The translations under genes were made by a program, and so were the position numbers. Shown piece after piece: positions 29,809-40,578 of a stretch of 64,000 nt of DNA. Position 1 is the first letter of the stretch, and the number at the start of each line of letters is the position of its first letter. The notes under the pieces were generated by a model. It was not told where the DNA came from. It did not search any database and saw nothing but the letters and a program-made list of their open reading frames with translations. Source of the DNA: an uncultured Bacteroidota bacterium (GTDB taxonomy: Bacteria > Bacteroidota > Bacteroidia > Flavobacteriales > Flavobacteriaceae); the NCBI GenBank assembly GCA_902594485.1, contig CACJMJ010000001.1, positions 70,574 through 134,573 on the forward strand, written 5' to 3'.

Positions 29809-31690
29809 AGCCTTTAATAATTTCATCAACAACATCTGGGTTAAGTAAAGTTGATGTATCACCTAAATTATCAAAATCGTTACTTGCGACTTTCCTAAGA
29901 ATCCTTCTCATAATTTTACCCGATCTTGTCTTTGGTAAACCACTTACAATTTGAATTTTATCTGGTTTTGCAATAGGCCCAATAACTCTTCTTACAACAT
30001 CTGTAATTTCACTTTTAATTAAGTCATCTGATGATTTAGAATTAACTATAACATATGCATATATTCCTTCACCCTTAATTTCGTGAGGATAACCAACTAC
30101 TGCAGATTCAATTACTTCCTCATGTTCGTTTATTGCATTTTCAATCTCTGCAGTTCCCATTCTATGACCCGAGACATTTATTACATCGTCTACTCTTCCC
30201 AGGATTCTCAAGTACCCATCATGATCTCTTTTTACACCATCTCCAGTAAAATACATACCCTTGTAATGAGAGAAGTAAGTATCTATACATCTTTGGTGAT
30301 CTCCATAAGTAGTTCTTAATATTGATGGCCATGGAAATTTAATACATAAATTACCTTGAACATTATTATCAATTAATTCATTTCCATCCGAATCAACAAT
30401 TACAGGTTGAATTCCAGGCAAAGGAAGAGATGCATGGGCTGGTTTATTTGGAGTTATTCCAGCAAGTGCAGAAATCATTATACCGCCAGTTTCAGTCTGC
30501 CACCATGTATCAACTAAAGGGCAATTTCCTTTTCCAATATTATCATGATACCAATGCCAAGCTTCCTCATTAATAGGTTCTCCAACAGACCCTATTACCT
30601 TTAAAGAATCTAAAGAGTTATTTTTTAAAGGTTCTAGTCCATGAGCTTGAAGTGCTCTAATTGCAGTAGGAGCAGTGTAAAATTGATTGACTTTATATTT
30701 ATCAACAACATCCCAGAACCTACTAACATTAGGATATGTTGGAACTCCTTCAAACATTACAGAAGTAGCACCGCAAAGCAGGGGTCCATATACTATATAT
30801 GAATGACCAGTTATCCAGCCAACATCTGCTGTACACCAATATATATCATCTTCATCATATTGAAATACATTGAGGAATGTATATGCAGAATATACCATAT
30901 ATCCAGCAGAGGAATGAACAACCCCTTTAGGTTTTCCTGTTGATCCAGAAGTATATAATATAAACAGCATATCCTCTGAATCTAGAATCTCGGGAGCACA
31001 TTCTGAGGAAATACCACTAATACAATCATGCCACCAATAGTCTCTTCCCTCTTTCATATTAACTTTTTGTTTTGTTCTCTCTAATACAATAACACTTTCA
31101 ATTGTCGAACACTTTTCAAGCGCCTCATCAACAACAGGTTTAACAGGAATGGTTTTATTGCCCCTAAAATTACCATCAGAAGTTAGTATCATTTTTGCTT
31201 GACAGTCATTTATTCTGTCGGCAAGAGAGGTAGATGAAAAACCTGCAAAAACAACAGAGTGAACAGCACCAACTCTAGCACATGCTAACATTGCAATTGC
31301 TGCCTCAGGTACCATTGGCATATATATGATTACTCGATCTCCTTTTTTAACTCCTTTGTCTCTGAGAGCATTTGAAAACTTACAAGTTTCTTCATAAAGC
31401 TCGTTATATGTTAAATAAATTGCGGGCTCATTTGGATCATTTGGTTCCCAAATAATTGCTGTTTTATCACCACGTTCTTTTAAATTCCTTTCAAAAATGT
31501 TTTCAGTTATATTAAGCTTTCCATTTTTAAACCACTTAATATCTACACTCTCAAAATTCCAATCTAATACCTTGTCCCACTTTTTTTTCCATATAAAAGT
31601 GTCGGCAATCTCAGACCAAAATTTTTCAGGATCTTTTTCACTTTGCTCATATTTTTTAAAGTAATCGGAAAGACTAGTAATTCTTTGCAT
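29798..31690 (-). CDS. acs: Acetyl-CoA synthetase
   Basis: YTSGSTGKPKGVVH, TWWQTETGG, GLPKTRSGKIMRRILRK. Confidence 0.97.
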   Translation of the reverse strand: MQRITSLSDYFKKYEQSEKDPEKFWSEIADTFIWKKKWDKVLDWNFESVDIKWFKNGKLNITENIFERNLKERGDKTAIIWEPNDPNEPAIYLTYNELYEETCKFSNALRDKGVKKGDRVIIYMPMVPEAAIAMLACARVGAVHSVVFAGFSSTSLADRINDCQAKMILTSDGNFRGNKTIPVKPVVDEALEKCSTIESVIVLERTKQKVNMKEGRDYWWHDCISGISSECAPEILDSEDMLFILYTSGSTGKPKGVVHSSAGYMVYSAYTFLNVFQYDEDDIYWCTADVGWITGHSYIVYGPLLCGATSVMFEGVPTYPNVSRFWDVVDKYKVNQFYTAPTAIRALQAHGLEPLKNNSLDSLKVIGSVGEPINEEAWHWYHDNIGKGNCPLVDTWWQTETGGIMISALAGITPNKPAHASLPLPGIQPVIVDSDGNELIDNNVQGNLCIKFPWPSILRTTYGDHQRCIDTYFSHYKGMYFTGDGVKRDHDGYLRILGRVDDVINVSGHRMGTAEIENAINEHEEVIESAVVGYPHEIKGEGIYAYVIVNSKSSDDLIKSEITDVVRRVIGPIAKPDKIQIVSGLPKTRSGKIMRRILRKVASNDFDNLGDTSTLLNPDVVDEIIKGSSN

Positions 31691-31692
31691 GT

Positions 31693-33360
31693 CTATTTAG
31701 GATATCTTATACTTTCAACTAAATCTTTTATTTTATCTGGTGTAGGTCTTGTCATTCTTGATACAATTAAAGATACGATAAAGTTAATAATCATACCGAT
31801 TGTTCCTATACCTTCAGGAGATATTCCAAATAAGTAATTTTCTGGCAAACCTGGGCCACCAAGTTGAGGCTTGAAATAAAATATATATATAGTTGTAAAA
31901 ACTATTCCTATTATCATTCCAGATAAAGCTCCCTGTTTATTCATTTTTTTATCAAAAATTCCTAAAATAATAGCTGGAAAAAAAGATGAAGCTGCCAAGC
32001 CAAATGCTAATGCAACAACCTCTGCAACAAAACCTGGAGGGTTTAGACCTGCAAGACCAGCAGCAACTACTGCTACAGCTATAGAAATTCTTGCAGCCCA
32101 TAATTCTCCTTTTTCGGAAATATTTGGATTAATATTCTTTTTCAACAAATCGTGTGATATAGATGTTGAGATTACTAGAAGTAGACCAGCAGCTGTTGAA
32201 AGTGCAGCAGCTAGTCCTCCTGCAACTATTAATCCAATCACCCATGCCGGTAAATTAGCAATTTCTGGATTTGCTAAAACCATAATATCTCTATCAATGG
32301 TTAATTCATTCACTTGAGTGTCTGCTACATATTGAATAACTCCATCAGCATTTTTATCATCAAATTCAAGAAGTCCGGTGTTTTCCCAATTCTTGAACCA
32401 TTGAGGCATCTCAGCATATTTAGCATTTGATACTGTATTAATCAAATTCACCTTGGCAAAAGCTGCAACTGCAGGAGCAGTTGTATAAAGTAATGATATA
32501 AACAATAGAGCCCATCCTGCAGAAATTCTTGCATCTCTAACTTTTGGAACAGTAAAAAATCTTACAATTACATGAGGAAGACCTGCTGTTCCAAACATAA
32601 GAGCTGCCGTTATAAAAAATACATTTATTAAGGTTGTACGATTAATATCGGTATATTTCTCAAATCCAAGATCTACGGATAGTTGGTTTAAGTTTTCTAA
32701 TAGATATACTCCATCTAATGTTTTACTTCCAAATCCAATTTGAGGTATTGGATTTCCAGTAGCTTGAAGAGAAATAAAAATTGCTGGAACAGTAAATGCA
32801 AATATTAAAACACAATACTGTGCAACTTGAGTATAAGTTATTCCCTTCATTCCACCAAGCACTGCATAGAAAAAGACAATACCAATACCAATAACAACTC
32901 CTAAATCATAAGGTATTTCTAAAAATCTTGAAAATGCGACACCTACCCCTTTCATTTGACCAACAACATATGTAAATGAGACAAAAATTGCACAGATCAA
33001 TGCTACTGTTCTAGCCGTCTGCGAATAGTATCTTTCACCAATAAAATCAGGAACTGTAAACTTACCAAATTTTCTAAGGTATGGAGCTAAACATAGTGCT
33101 AATAAAACATATCCACCTGTCCATCCCATTAAGTATTGAGAACCACCATAGCCAAGAAATGAAATGATTCCAGCCATAGAGATGAATGAAGCAGCGGACA
33201 TCCAATCAGCAGCAGTTGCCATTCCATTTATGATGGGATGTATACCTCCACCCGCAACATAAAACTCCTTGGTGCTTTGAGCTCTTGACCATATTGCTAT
33301 TCCGATGTAGAGCGAAAAGGTTACACCAACTAATAAATATGTCCAAAATTGTGCATCCAT
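31693..33360 (-). CDS. Sodium:solute symporter, acetate permease (ActP)-like
   Basis: SSS-family polytopic protein (AADWMSAASFISMAG, AGGLAAALSTAAGLLL); next to acs and DUF4212. Confidence 0.92.
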   Translation of the reverse strand: MDAQFWTYLLVGVTFSLYIGIAIWSRAQSTKEFYVAGGGIHPIINGMATAADWMSAASFISMAGIISFLGYGGSQYLMGWTGGYVLLALCLAPYLRKFGKFTVPDFIGERYYSQTARTVALICAIFVSFTYVVGQMKGVGVAFSRFLEIPYDLGVVIGIGIVFFYAVLGGMKGITYTQVAQYCVLIFAFTVPAIFISLQATGNPIPQIGFGSKTLDGVYLLENLNQLSVDLGFEKYTDINRTTLINVFFITAALMFGTAGLPHVIVRFFTVPKVRDARISAGWALLFISLLYTTAPAVAAFAKVNLINTVSNAKYAEMPQWFKNWENTGLLEFDDKNADGVIQYVADTQVNELTIDRDIMVLANPEIANLPAWVIGLIVAGGLAAALSTAAGLLLVISTSISHDLLKKNINPNISEKGELWAARISIAVAVVAAGLAGLNPPGFVAEVVALAFGLAASSFFPAIILGIFDKKMNKQGALSGMIIGIVFTTIYIFYFKPQLGGPGLPENYLFGISPEGIGTIGMIINFIVSLIVSRMTRPTPDKIKDLVESIRYPK

Positions 33361-33361
33361 A

Positions 33362-33604
33362 TTATTCTTCTAAATTGTGTTCTTTATCTAATTTGTTCAT
33401 TAAATAAACATATATGAAAATTAGCATTACAAATATGTAGATTGAACCCTGTTGTGCAAACCAAAATCCAAGAGGAAAACCTCCTAAAAAAATTGAGTTG
33501 AGATTTTCTGCAAATAAGATTCCAAATCCGAAAGATGAGATAAACCAAATCGTTAAAAGTATTCTTAAATACATAATATTTTTTTTCCAATATTTTTCTT
33601 TCAT
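33362..33604 (-). CDS. DUF4212 small subunit of sodium/solute symporter
   Basis: Two-TM 80-aa protein ending directly before the symporter start; FGFGILFAENLNSIFLGGFPLGFWFAQQGSI. Confidence 0.9.
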   Translation of the reverse strand: MKEKYWKKNIMYLRILLTIWFISSFGFGILFAENLNSIFLGGFPLGFWFAQQGSIYIFVMLIFIYVYLMNKLDKEHNLEE

Positions 33605-33671
33605 ATAATTTTCATTTTTTGTTAAATTATCAATTTAAATTAATAACATAAAGAATAATAATACTTCATTA

Positions 33672-34163
33672 TTACTGCTCATCAATCATATTTTTTGGAT
33701 ACTTCCCGTGCTTTCTCATATTCTCTTTGGTTAGTATTTTAAAAGAATCTGATTTTGGGCAGTTCTTAATAATTTCAAAAGATTGCTTCGGCATTGATGT
33801 CAGTTTCCTTGTCTCTGTATTTATAAGGCCAAATGCAAGATCAAGATGAGCAAGATGATTTCCATCATTATCATAAAAATTTTGAAATAAAGAAAAGAAT
33901 CTTCCATCTTCACTGTATCCATTTATCTCAATATTAATTCTAAATTCAACTTCAATTAAAATTTCCTTGTAATAATGAATATGTTCATAGAACAACACTG
34001 GTCCAATTTTAAAATTTTCAAAAACATCTTTATTTAATTTAATGAAAGAGAAAAAGGAAACTCTTGTATCAGCTGCATATTTTATATATGCATGATTAGC
34101 AACATGCCAATTAGGATCTAGGTCTGTCCATGATGCAAAAAAGGTTTTTTCAAATTTTTTCAA
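33672..34163 (-). CDS. Acyl-CoA thioesterase, hotdog fold (4HBT-like)
   Basis: TDLDPNWHVANHAYIKY motif. Confidence 0.8.
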   Translation of the reverse strand: MKKFEKTFFASWTDLDPNWHVANHAYIKYAADTRVSFFSFIKLNKDVFENFKIGPVLFYEHIHYYKEILIEVEFRINIEINGYSEDGRFFSLFQNFYDNDGNHLAHLDLAFGLINTETRKLTSMPKQSFEIIKNCPKSDSFKILTKENMRKHGKYPKNMIDEQ

Positions 34164-34203
34164 TGTAATTATATAATTGGTAAATTCAATTTAGGAAATT
34201 ATT

Positions 34204-34701
34204 TTAAAAGAAACTCTCGCGATATCCCCAAAAAATATCAAAATAAAAAAATAGGAAACTTAGACTAATTAAAAATTTAATAACACTTCCTGCAATGACA
34301 CCAACAAATGATCCAAAAGCAGGTTTTATTGAATCTTGAAAAGATTTTTTTGTTGACATTTCACCTAATAATGCTCCCATAAATGGACCAATAATAATTC
34401 CTATAGGACCTAAAATTATTAAGGCTACAATCAAACCAACAGTAGTTCCAATTTGACCAGATCTAGTTCCACCTAACTTTTTTACACCTAATATTGGAAT
34501 AATATAGTCTAGAATTCCAACAGATACAGCTACGGTTAGAGTAATTAAGATAAAGTTTAAGTTAAACTCAACTGCTGTTGTTAGATATAAAAGTAAAATA
34601 CCTAGCCAAGCAGTTACTGGGCCAGGTATAACTGGGATAAAGCTCCCAACAATTCCAATTAAACATAATATTAGACCTAAGACTAGAAGTATTAAATCCA
34701 A
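34204..34701 (-). CDS. DUF456-family membrane protein
   Basis: Gly-rich polytopic protein: GIVGSFIPVIPGPVTAWLGILL, GIIIGPFMGALLGE. Confidence 0.82.
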   Translation of the reverse strand: MDLILLVLGLILCLIGIVGSFIPVIPGPVTAWLGILLLYLTTAVEFNLNFILITLTVAVSVGILDYIIPILGVKKLGGTRSGQIGTTVGLIVALIILGPIGIIIGPFMGALLGEMSTKKSFQDSIKPAFGSFVGVIAGSVIKFLISLSFLFFYFDIFWGYRESFF

Positions 34702-34707
34702 TATGTT

Positions 34708-35199
34708 TTATTCAGCAGGTTGAGTCTGTCTATCGTAAACAATTATCAAACTAACTAGTCCGTCAGTAAACTGAATATCTAGCATAGTTCCAGTAGAGGT
34801 TTCAACTCCATCTACTGTTGTTAATGTTTGGTGTCCAGCAATCATCCATGTCTCCCCATTATTAACTCCTTCATAAGGCATTCCCCAAAAAGGATTAAAT
34901 GAAGGTGATGTTTGGTCAAACCAAGATTGAAGACCTTCCAAATGTGCTGATTTACCTTCAACAGTTCTACCGTCAGAATAATAGATAACAAGATCTTCAG
35001 ATAACATAGATGCTACAGCTTCTATATCCTTTTGATTATGAGCATCTATAAATTTGTTATATAGATTAGTTGTTTCAGCAGGTCCTGCAACAAATGTTTC
35101 ATTTTCATCACCAAGCCAAAAACCAAAACCTTTAGTTTCTTCAACTTGTGTATCACATGATGCAAATAAAATTGCAAATAGTAAAATATATTTTCTCAT
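34708..35199 (-). CDS. SnoaL/NTF2-like lipoprotein
   Basis: Lipobox LFASCDTQ; NTF2-like NKFIDAHNQKDIEAVASMLSEDLVIYYSDG. Confidence 0.8.
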   Translation of the reverse strand: MRKYILLFAILFASCDTQVEETKGFGFWLGDENETFVAGPAETTNLYNKFIDAHNQKDIEAVASMLSEDLVIYYSDGRTVEGKSAHLEGLQSWFDQTSPSFNPFWGMPYEGVNNGETWMIAGHQTLTTVDGVETSTGTMLDIQFTDGLVSLIIVYDRQTQPAE

Positions 35200-35238
35200 T
35201 TTAAATAATTATTAGTTATTTATTAAATATAGAAAAAG

Positions 35239-37812
35239 TTATGCAGAGTTTCTACTAGCATTAATGTTTCCATATAATGATCTTGTTATAATCTTTTCAA
35301 ATGTTGATTTATCTATATTTTTAATTTTACCTGATTCAATCTCTTTTACCATTTGTAAGGCATATTGTTGAACTGTAATTAGAGGCATTACTATTGATTC
35401 TCTTGTCTCAATTGAAAGCTTATTTGCGGGCTCATTTTCCATGAGCTCTTTGAAGTTAGAAATTTTAAGTAACATTTTTTTTGTTAAAATATATTCATCA
35501 TTAATTATTTTCCAAAAATCTCCAAATTCTTCATCTTTACTCATATAAGATGTTAATTCAAAAAAAGATTTTGTCAGGCTCATCATACTGTTTGATACAA
35601 GAGCTCTAAAAAATGGCACCTCCTGATATAGCAATTTAACATCCTTTATCTTATTATTCTTGTAAAAATAATTTATGGATGAACCTAACCCATAAAACCC
35701 AGGAACATTTTGTTTAAGTTGATTCCAACTTCCTACAAAAGGAATGGCCCTTAATTTGTCAAAATTAAACTCATCACCTTTATCTCCCCTCTTTGAAGGC
35801 CTACTCCCAATATTAGTTTTTGAATAGTATTTAATCGTGCTCATTTTTTTCAAATAAGGTATAAAAGAAGGGTGACCTTTGAATTTTTTATATTCATCAT
35901 AACTAATTGAAGAGAGTTTTTCAATTGTTTTCCTATTTCTTTTATTAAATACTTCAGAGTTAGATAAAATTCTATTTTTAATTCCTGAACTAATTAATTG
36001 CTCCATATTATATTGAGAAGATTTAATTGTACCAAAGTTTGAACTAATAGTTTGACCTTGAACAGTAAGTTGGATTTCATCAGATTCAATAAAATCTCCT
36101 AAAGAACTGTAGAATTGGTGTGTATTTCCTCCGCCTCTTGCTGGAGGCCCACCCCTTCCGTCAAAAAATATAACCTTAATTCCATATTTTCTTGAAATTT
36201 TAGTTAAAGACTCTTTGGCTTTTAAAATACTCCAATTGGCAGTAAGATATCCACCATCTTTTGTTCCATCTGAAAATCCTAGCATAATATTTTGAAGATT
36301 TCCCCTCCTCTTAAGGTGATCAATATATAGTCTGTTAGAGTATATCTTATCCATAACATCACTAGAATTTTCTAAATCCGAAACTGACTCAAAAAGAGGC
36401 ACTACATCTACATTGAAATTATTTCCAAGTATTAATCTCATCATTGTAAAAACTTCAAAAATATTTATTGAGGTGCTATTATTGCTAATGATGTATCTGT
36501 GACATCCTTTTTGACCATTAGATTTTTGAATTTTGGTAATTAGCTCAATAGACTCAATAGTTGACTTTACAATTTTATTTTTAAATTTAGTTGAATTAAT
36601 TTGTGCATTTAAACCTGATAGTATCTTTATCTTTTTATCCTCTGAGAATTTCTCATATTTAGAACCCAGTTCATCTTTATAGTAAACATCTATTATATTC
36701 TTAAATACTTCTGAGTGAATTGATGAGTCTTGTCTAATATCAAGTGATGCAAAATGATATCCAAAAATATTAACCTTATCTATAAGGTCTTGAAGTTCAT
36801 CTAGAAATAAACATTTATGATCTTTTATTAAGGTTTCTTTAATAAAATTTAATTTTTCTTTTAAAACCTCTAATTTAATTTTAGGCTCTTTATTTGTTTC
36901 AAAGATGCTTATCCACAAAGCGTTTTCAATATCTACAATAACTTCCTCGACTTTTTTAAAAGTTAATTTTCGTCTTAAAACCCTAACATCTCTGTAATAG
37001 TTCTTTATTATATCACTTCTTAATTTTTTAGCAGTATTAGATGTAATTTCTGAAGTAACAAATGGATTTCCATCTCTATCACCACCAGGCCAAAATCCAA
37101 TAGATATAAGGTCATAGTGATTGAAGTCATTATCAAAAATATTTGATTTTATATATTTAAAAATATTACTTACTGAGAAATAGAATACATTTTCTAAATA
37201 CCAAGATAGACTAACTGCCTCATCGAAGGGCGTTGGTTTTTTCTGTTTAAAAAATGGTGTTTTTCCTAGCTGGGATAATAAATTTTTAATTTCAGTTAGA
37301 TCATTATTTTCAATTGAATTAGCAAGATCTGTTATAATTCCTAATACTGAACCGGGATAGAATTGGGTGGGGTGAGCTGTTAAAACAGGCTTAATTTTGA
37401 ATGACTTAAGATATTTTTTTAAATCTTCTTTTTTATTTGAAGACTCAACTAATTCTTTTAGATTTCTTAGAGTCCCTACTCCATCCATATTATTTACTTT
37501 AGTAAATGATGCATCTTCAATTGCATCAAAAAGAACTACTTGTCTTTCAATATATTGAATGATCCTAAATAATAATGATATTTTGTCATCTTCAGAATAA
37601 CCCTCACAATATTTGATAAAAAAGGTTTCAACTATAGTTTTTGGGTCTTGTTTTTTTGAATAACCTAACTTACAAAATTCTTTGAAAATTGGTAATATAT
37701 TTCCTGTCTCTGAAATACTCTCATATGGAAGAGTAGAAAAAATACTGTTATATATATGAAACTTTGAAAGGACACTCTCTTGAAATCTTTCTTTCTTAGT
37801 TAATTTCTTCAT
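35239..37812 (-). CDS. ppc: Phosphoenolpyruvate carboxylase
   Basis: TAHPTQ, FWPGGDRDGNP, FFDGRGGPPARGGGNTH, ceasing QGQTISSNFG. Confidence 0.95.
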   Translation of the reverse strand: MKKLTKKERFQESVLSKFHIYNSIFSTLPYESISETGNILPIFKEFCKLGYSKKQDPKTIVETFFIKYCEGYSEDDKISLLFRIIQYIERQVVLFDAIEDASFTKVNNMDGVGTLRNLKELVESSNKKEDLKKYLKSFKIKPVLTAHPTQFYPGSVLGIITDLANSIENNDLTEIKNLLSQLGKTPFFKQKKPTPFDEAVSLSWYLENVFYFSVSNIFKYIKSNIFDNDFNHYDLISIGFWPGGDRDGNPFVTSEITSNTAKKLRSDIIKNYYRDVRVLRRKLTFKKVEEVIVDIENALWISIFETNKEPKIKLEVLKEKLNFIKETLIKDHKCLFLDELQDLIDKVNIFGYHFASLDIRQDSSIHSEVFKNIIDVYYKDELGSKYEKFSEDKKIKILSGLNAQINSTKFKNKIVKSTIESIELITKIQKSNGQKGCHRYIISNNSTSINIFEVFTMMRLILGNNFNVDVVPLFESVSDLENSSDVMDKIYSNRLYIDHLKRRGNLQNIMLGFSDGTKDGGYLTANWSILKAKESLTKISRKYGIKVIFFDGRGGPPARGGGNTHQFYSSLGDFIESDEIQLTVQGQTISSNFGTIKSSQYNMEQLISSGIKNRILSNSEVFNKRNRKTIEKLSSISYDEYKKFKGHPSFIPYLKKMSTIKYYSKTNIGSRPSKRGDKGDEFNFDKLRAIPFVGSWNQLKQNVPGFYGLGSSINYFYKNNKIKDVKLLYQEVPFFRALVSNSMMSLTKSFFELTSYMSKDEEFGDFWKIINDEYILTKKMLLKISNFKELMENEPANKLSIETRESIVMPLITVQQYALQMVKEIESGKIKNIDKSTFEKIITRSLYGNINASRNSA

Positions 37813-37924
37813 TTGATCTAATACGGAAACACAAAGTTAACACTTAGTAATTTAATTATTACGTAATATTTGGTTGATAAGAACTTTTTTTATATTAGAG
37901 AAAATTATAACTAATAATTAAGCT

Positions 37925-38479
37925 ATGGCAAGAACTCCTTCAAATATGATTTCTCTTGGATCTATTGCTCCAGATTTTAATCTAATGGATGTAACTTCTG
38001 ACTCTAATTTTTCTTTAAAAGAAAACAAAGGAACTATTGGAACAATTATAATGTTTATCTGTAATCATTGTCCATATGTTAAGCATGTAAACCCTACAAT
38101 AAGTAAATTGGCTAAACAATACCTAAGTGATGAAATAAAATTTATTGCTATCTCAAGTAATGATGTCAATAATTATCCTGAGGATAGTCCTGAAAAAATG
38201 AAAAAAAATGCTATTGAAAATGATTTTAATTTCCCGTATCTGTATGATGAGAGTCAAGAGGTAGCTAAAGCATATGATGCAGCATGTACTCCTGATTTTT
38301 ATCTATATGATGACAATCTAAAATTAGTTTACAGAGGACAACTTGATGATTCTAGACCTGGTAACGAAATTGAATCCAATGGAAACGATATTAGAAATGC
38401 AATTGATTGTCTTATTAATGGTATTGAAAATAATGATCTACAGAAACCAAGTATTGGCTGTAATATAAAATGGAAGTAA
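37925..38479 (+). CDS. Thioredoxin-family (AhpC/TSA-like) protein
   Basis: LGSIAPDFNLMDV..FICNHCPYVKHVNP. Confidence 0.88.
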   Translation: MARTPSNMISLGSIAPDFNLMDVTSDSNFSLKENKGTIGTIIMFICNHCPYVKHVNPTISKLAKQYLSDEIKFIAISSNDVNNYPEDSPEKMKKNAIENDFNFPYLYDESQEVAKAYDAACTPDFYLYDDNLKLVYRGQLDDSRPGNEIESNGNDIRNAIDCLINGIENNDLQKPSIGCNIKWK

Positions 38480-39411
38480 AAAAAATAGATTTAATAGATT
38501 GTCATAATCGTATTAAACCATTTATTCATAATACTCCTGTCTTAACATCAAGTTATATTAATGAAATAACAGGTGCTGAAGTTTATTTTAAATGTGAAAA
38601 TTTTCAAAAAATGGGTGCATTTAAAATGAGAGGAGCAGCAAATGCGATTCTTAAACTCTCTGATGAGCAGAAAAGTAACGGTGTTGTTACTCATTCTTCA
38701 GGGAATCATGCTCAGGCAATTTCACTCGCTGCAAAAAAAATTGGAATAAAGGCGTATATAGTTATGCCATCAAATGCTCCTGAAATAAAAAAAGAGGCTG
38801 TTAAAGGTTATGGCGGGGAGTTAATTGAATGTGAATCAAGTCTTGAGGCTAGAGAAGCTGCAGCAAAAGATGTAGTGCATTCTAAGAGTGCTACTTTTAT
38901 TCATCCTTCAAATAATATAGATGTAATAATAGGACAAGCTACTGCTTCTAAAGAACTTATTGAACAATATGGTTCTCTTGATCATATATTAGTTCCAATA
39001 GGTGGTGGTGGACTCATAGCTGGAAGTGCCTTGGCAGCTAAATATTTTGGAGATGATTGCTCAATAATTGGAACAGAACCTTTTGAAGTAGATGATGCGT
39101 ATAGATCTTTAATAAGTGGTAAAATTGAGACTAATATTACTACTAACACTATTGCTGATGGTTTAAGAACTCAGCTTGGAGATAAAAATTTTCCTATTAT
39201 TCTTAATGAAGTAAAAAAAATTATAAGAATTACAGAAGATGAGATAATTGATTCAATGAAATTAATTTGGCAACGCCTTAAAATAATATGTGAACCGTCA
39301 TGTTCACTTCCACTAGCTGGAATCTTAAAAAATAAAGATGAGTTTAAAGGAAAAAAAATCGGAGTTATAATTACAGGTGGAAATATAGATTTAGATAATC
39401 TTCCTTTTTAA
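38470..39411 (+). CDS. Threonine dehydratase / serine racemase-like PLP enzyme
   Basis: KCENFQKMGAFKMRGA (PLP Lys), SSGNHAQA, IGGGGLIAG. Confidence 0.9.
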   Translation: MEVKKIDLIDCHNRIKPFIHNTPVLTSSYINEITGAEVYFKCENFQKMGAFKMRGAANAILKLSDEQKSNGVVTHSSGNHAQAISLAAKKIGIKAYIVMPSNAPEIKKEAVKGYGGELIECESSLEAREAAAKDVVHSKSATFIHPSNNIDVIIGQATASKELIEQYGSLDHILVPIGGGGLIAGSALAAKYFGDDCSIIGTEPFEVDDAYRSLISGKIETNITTNTIADGLRTQLGDKNFPIILNEVKKIIRITEDEIIDSMKLIWQRLKIICEPSCSLPLAGILKNKDEFKGKKIGVIITGGNIDLDNLPF

Positions 39412-39842
39412 GAAAGTTTTCTATAACCCCATAATGAGACTAAAAACATAAGAATACTTCCCCAACCAAGGTAAATAAAAGGAGAGCTAGGGATAAGGAA
39501 ATATGCCATAGCCTGAGCAGATGATACCATTGTCCCTATACAAATCAGTAAGTTTTTTGCAAAGGCTTTATTTTCAATAAATTTTGTTTTAGTAAAAGAG
39601 AGTATAAAAAGACCAATTATAGAAACCCAAAGACCAAAGAAACGATAGATTTGCTTAAGATATCCAGGGAGAGTCTCATTAATTTCTTCATTAAATAATC
39701 GATCGAAAGTCATATTAAGCCTTTCTTCATTTGCAACTTTATCGAGCATCCAAGGCTCATCAACTAGCATCCATCTTAATCCAAGAATAATAAAAATGAT
39801 TCCTAATGTTACTATTGGTATTAAAAATATTTTCTTTGTCAT
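39408..39842 (-). CDS. Hypothetical DUF4345-like membrane protein (start revised: ORF N-terminus is translated tRNA)
   Basis: MTKKIFLIPIVTLGIIFIILGLRWM start at 39842; four TM segments; upstream part of ORF coincides with tRNA-Val. Confidence 0.72.
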   Translation of the reverse strand: MTKKIFLIPIVTLGIIFIILGLRWMLVDEPWMLDKVANEERLNMTFDRLFNEEINETLPGYLKQIYRFFGLWVSIIGLFILSFTKTKFIENKAFAKNLLICIGTMVSSAQAMAYFLIPSSPFIYLGWGSILMFLVSLWGYRKLS

Positions 39843-39844
39843 AG

Positions 39845-39919
39845 TGGGTGATACTGGATTCGAACCAGTGACCCCTACCCTGTCAAGGTAGTGCTCTAAA
39901 CCAACTGAGCTAATCACCC
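39845..39919 (-). tRNA. tRNA-Val (anticodon GAC), CCA not encoded
   Basis: Cloverleaf read on minus strand: GGGTGAT TA GCTC..GAGC, CTACC-TTGACAG-GGTAG, GGTTCGAATCC, ATCACCC, discriminator A. Confidence 0.93.
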
Positions 39920-39960
39920 AAGCATTGCAAATTTAAAAGATTTCTTTATACTTTTGATTA

Positions 39961-40578
39961 ATGAAACATTTATCTAAAAAAGACTTTGACGATTTACAGA
40001 AATTTTACAGAATTAATCTCATAAATTCATGTACGGGGTATAAATCTGCAAATCTTATTGGCAGTATTTCAAAAGAAGGTGTTGAAAATGTAGCTGTCTT
40101 TAGTTCTATTACACATTTAGGCAGTAATCCTGCAATGCTTGGATATATTTTAAGACCGACAACTGTTCCTAGAAACACATTTAAAAATATTAAGGAAACT
40201 AAATTGTTTACAGTTAACCATATAGTTAGTGACATAATTAATGATGCTCATCATACAAGTGCAAAGTATCCAGAAGAAATATCTGAATTTGATAAAACTA
40301 ATCTTGAGCAGGAATATAGAGATGGGTGCAAAGCACCTTTTGTTAAAGGGTCGCCAGTTCAGTTAGTTTGTAAATATCTTAATGAATACAATATTGAAGA
40401 AAATGGGACAATACTTGTAGTTGCTTCTATTGAAGAACTATATTTTAATGAAAATCTAATAAGTGATTCAGGATTTCTTCAATTAGATAAAGGGAATGTA
40501 GTTACAGTTAATGGTTGTGATGGATATGCACTACCTAGTTTATTAAATAGATTTGAATATCAAAGACCTAAAAAATAG
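39961..40578 (+). CDS. Flavin reductase-like domain protein
   Basis: NLIGSISKEGVENVAVFSSITHLGSNPAMLGYILRP; FMN-binding split-barrel-like. Confidence 0.82.
   Translation: MKHLSKKDFDDLQKFYRINLINSCTGYKSANLIGSISKEGVENVAVFSSITHLGSNPAMLGYILRPTTVPRNTFKNIKETKLFTVNHIVSDIINDAHHTSAKYPEEISEFDKTNLEQEYRDGCKAPFVKGSPVQLVCKYLNEYNIEENGTILVVASIEELYFNENLISDSGFLQLDKGNVVTVNGCDGYALPSLLNRFEYQRPKK

Noticed and set aside
33384-33590. 68-aa minus-strand ORF
   Set aside because: Alternate frame inside the DUF4212 gene
37813-37924. Small RNA gene in the largest intergenic gap (ppc / thioredoxin-family gene)
   Set aside because: No stable hairpin or known RNA motif seen; consistent with two divergent promoters (TAACTTTG at 37832-37839 on the minus strand)
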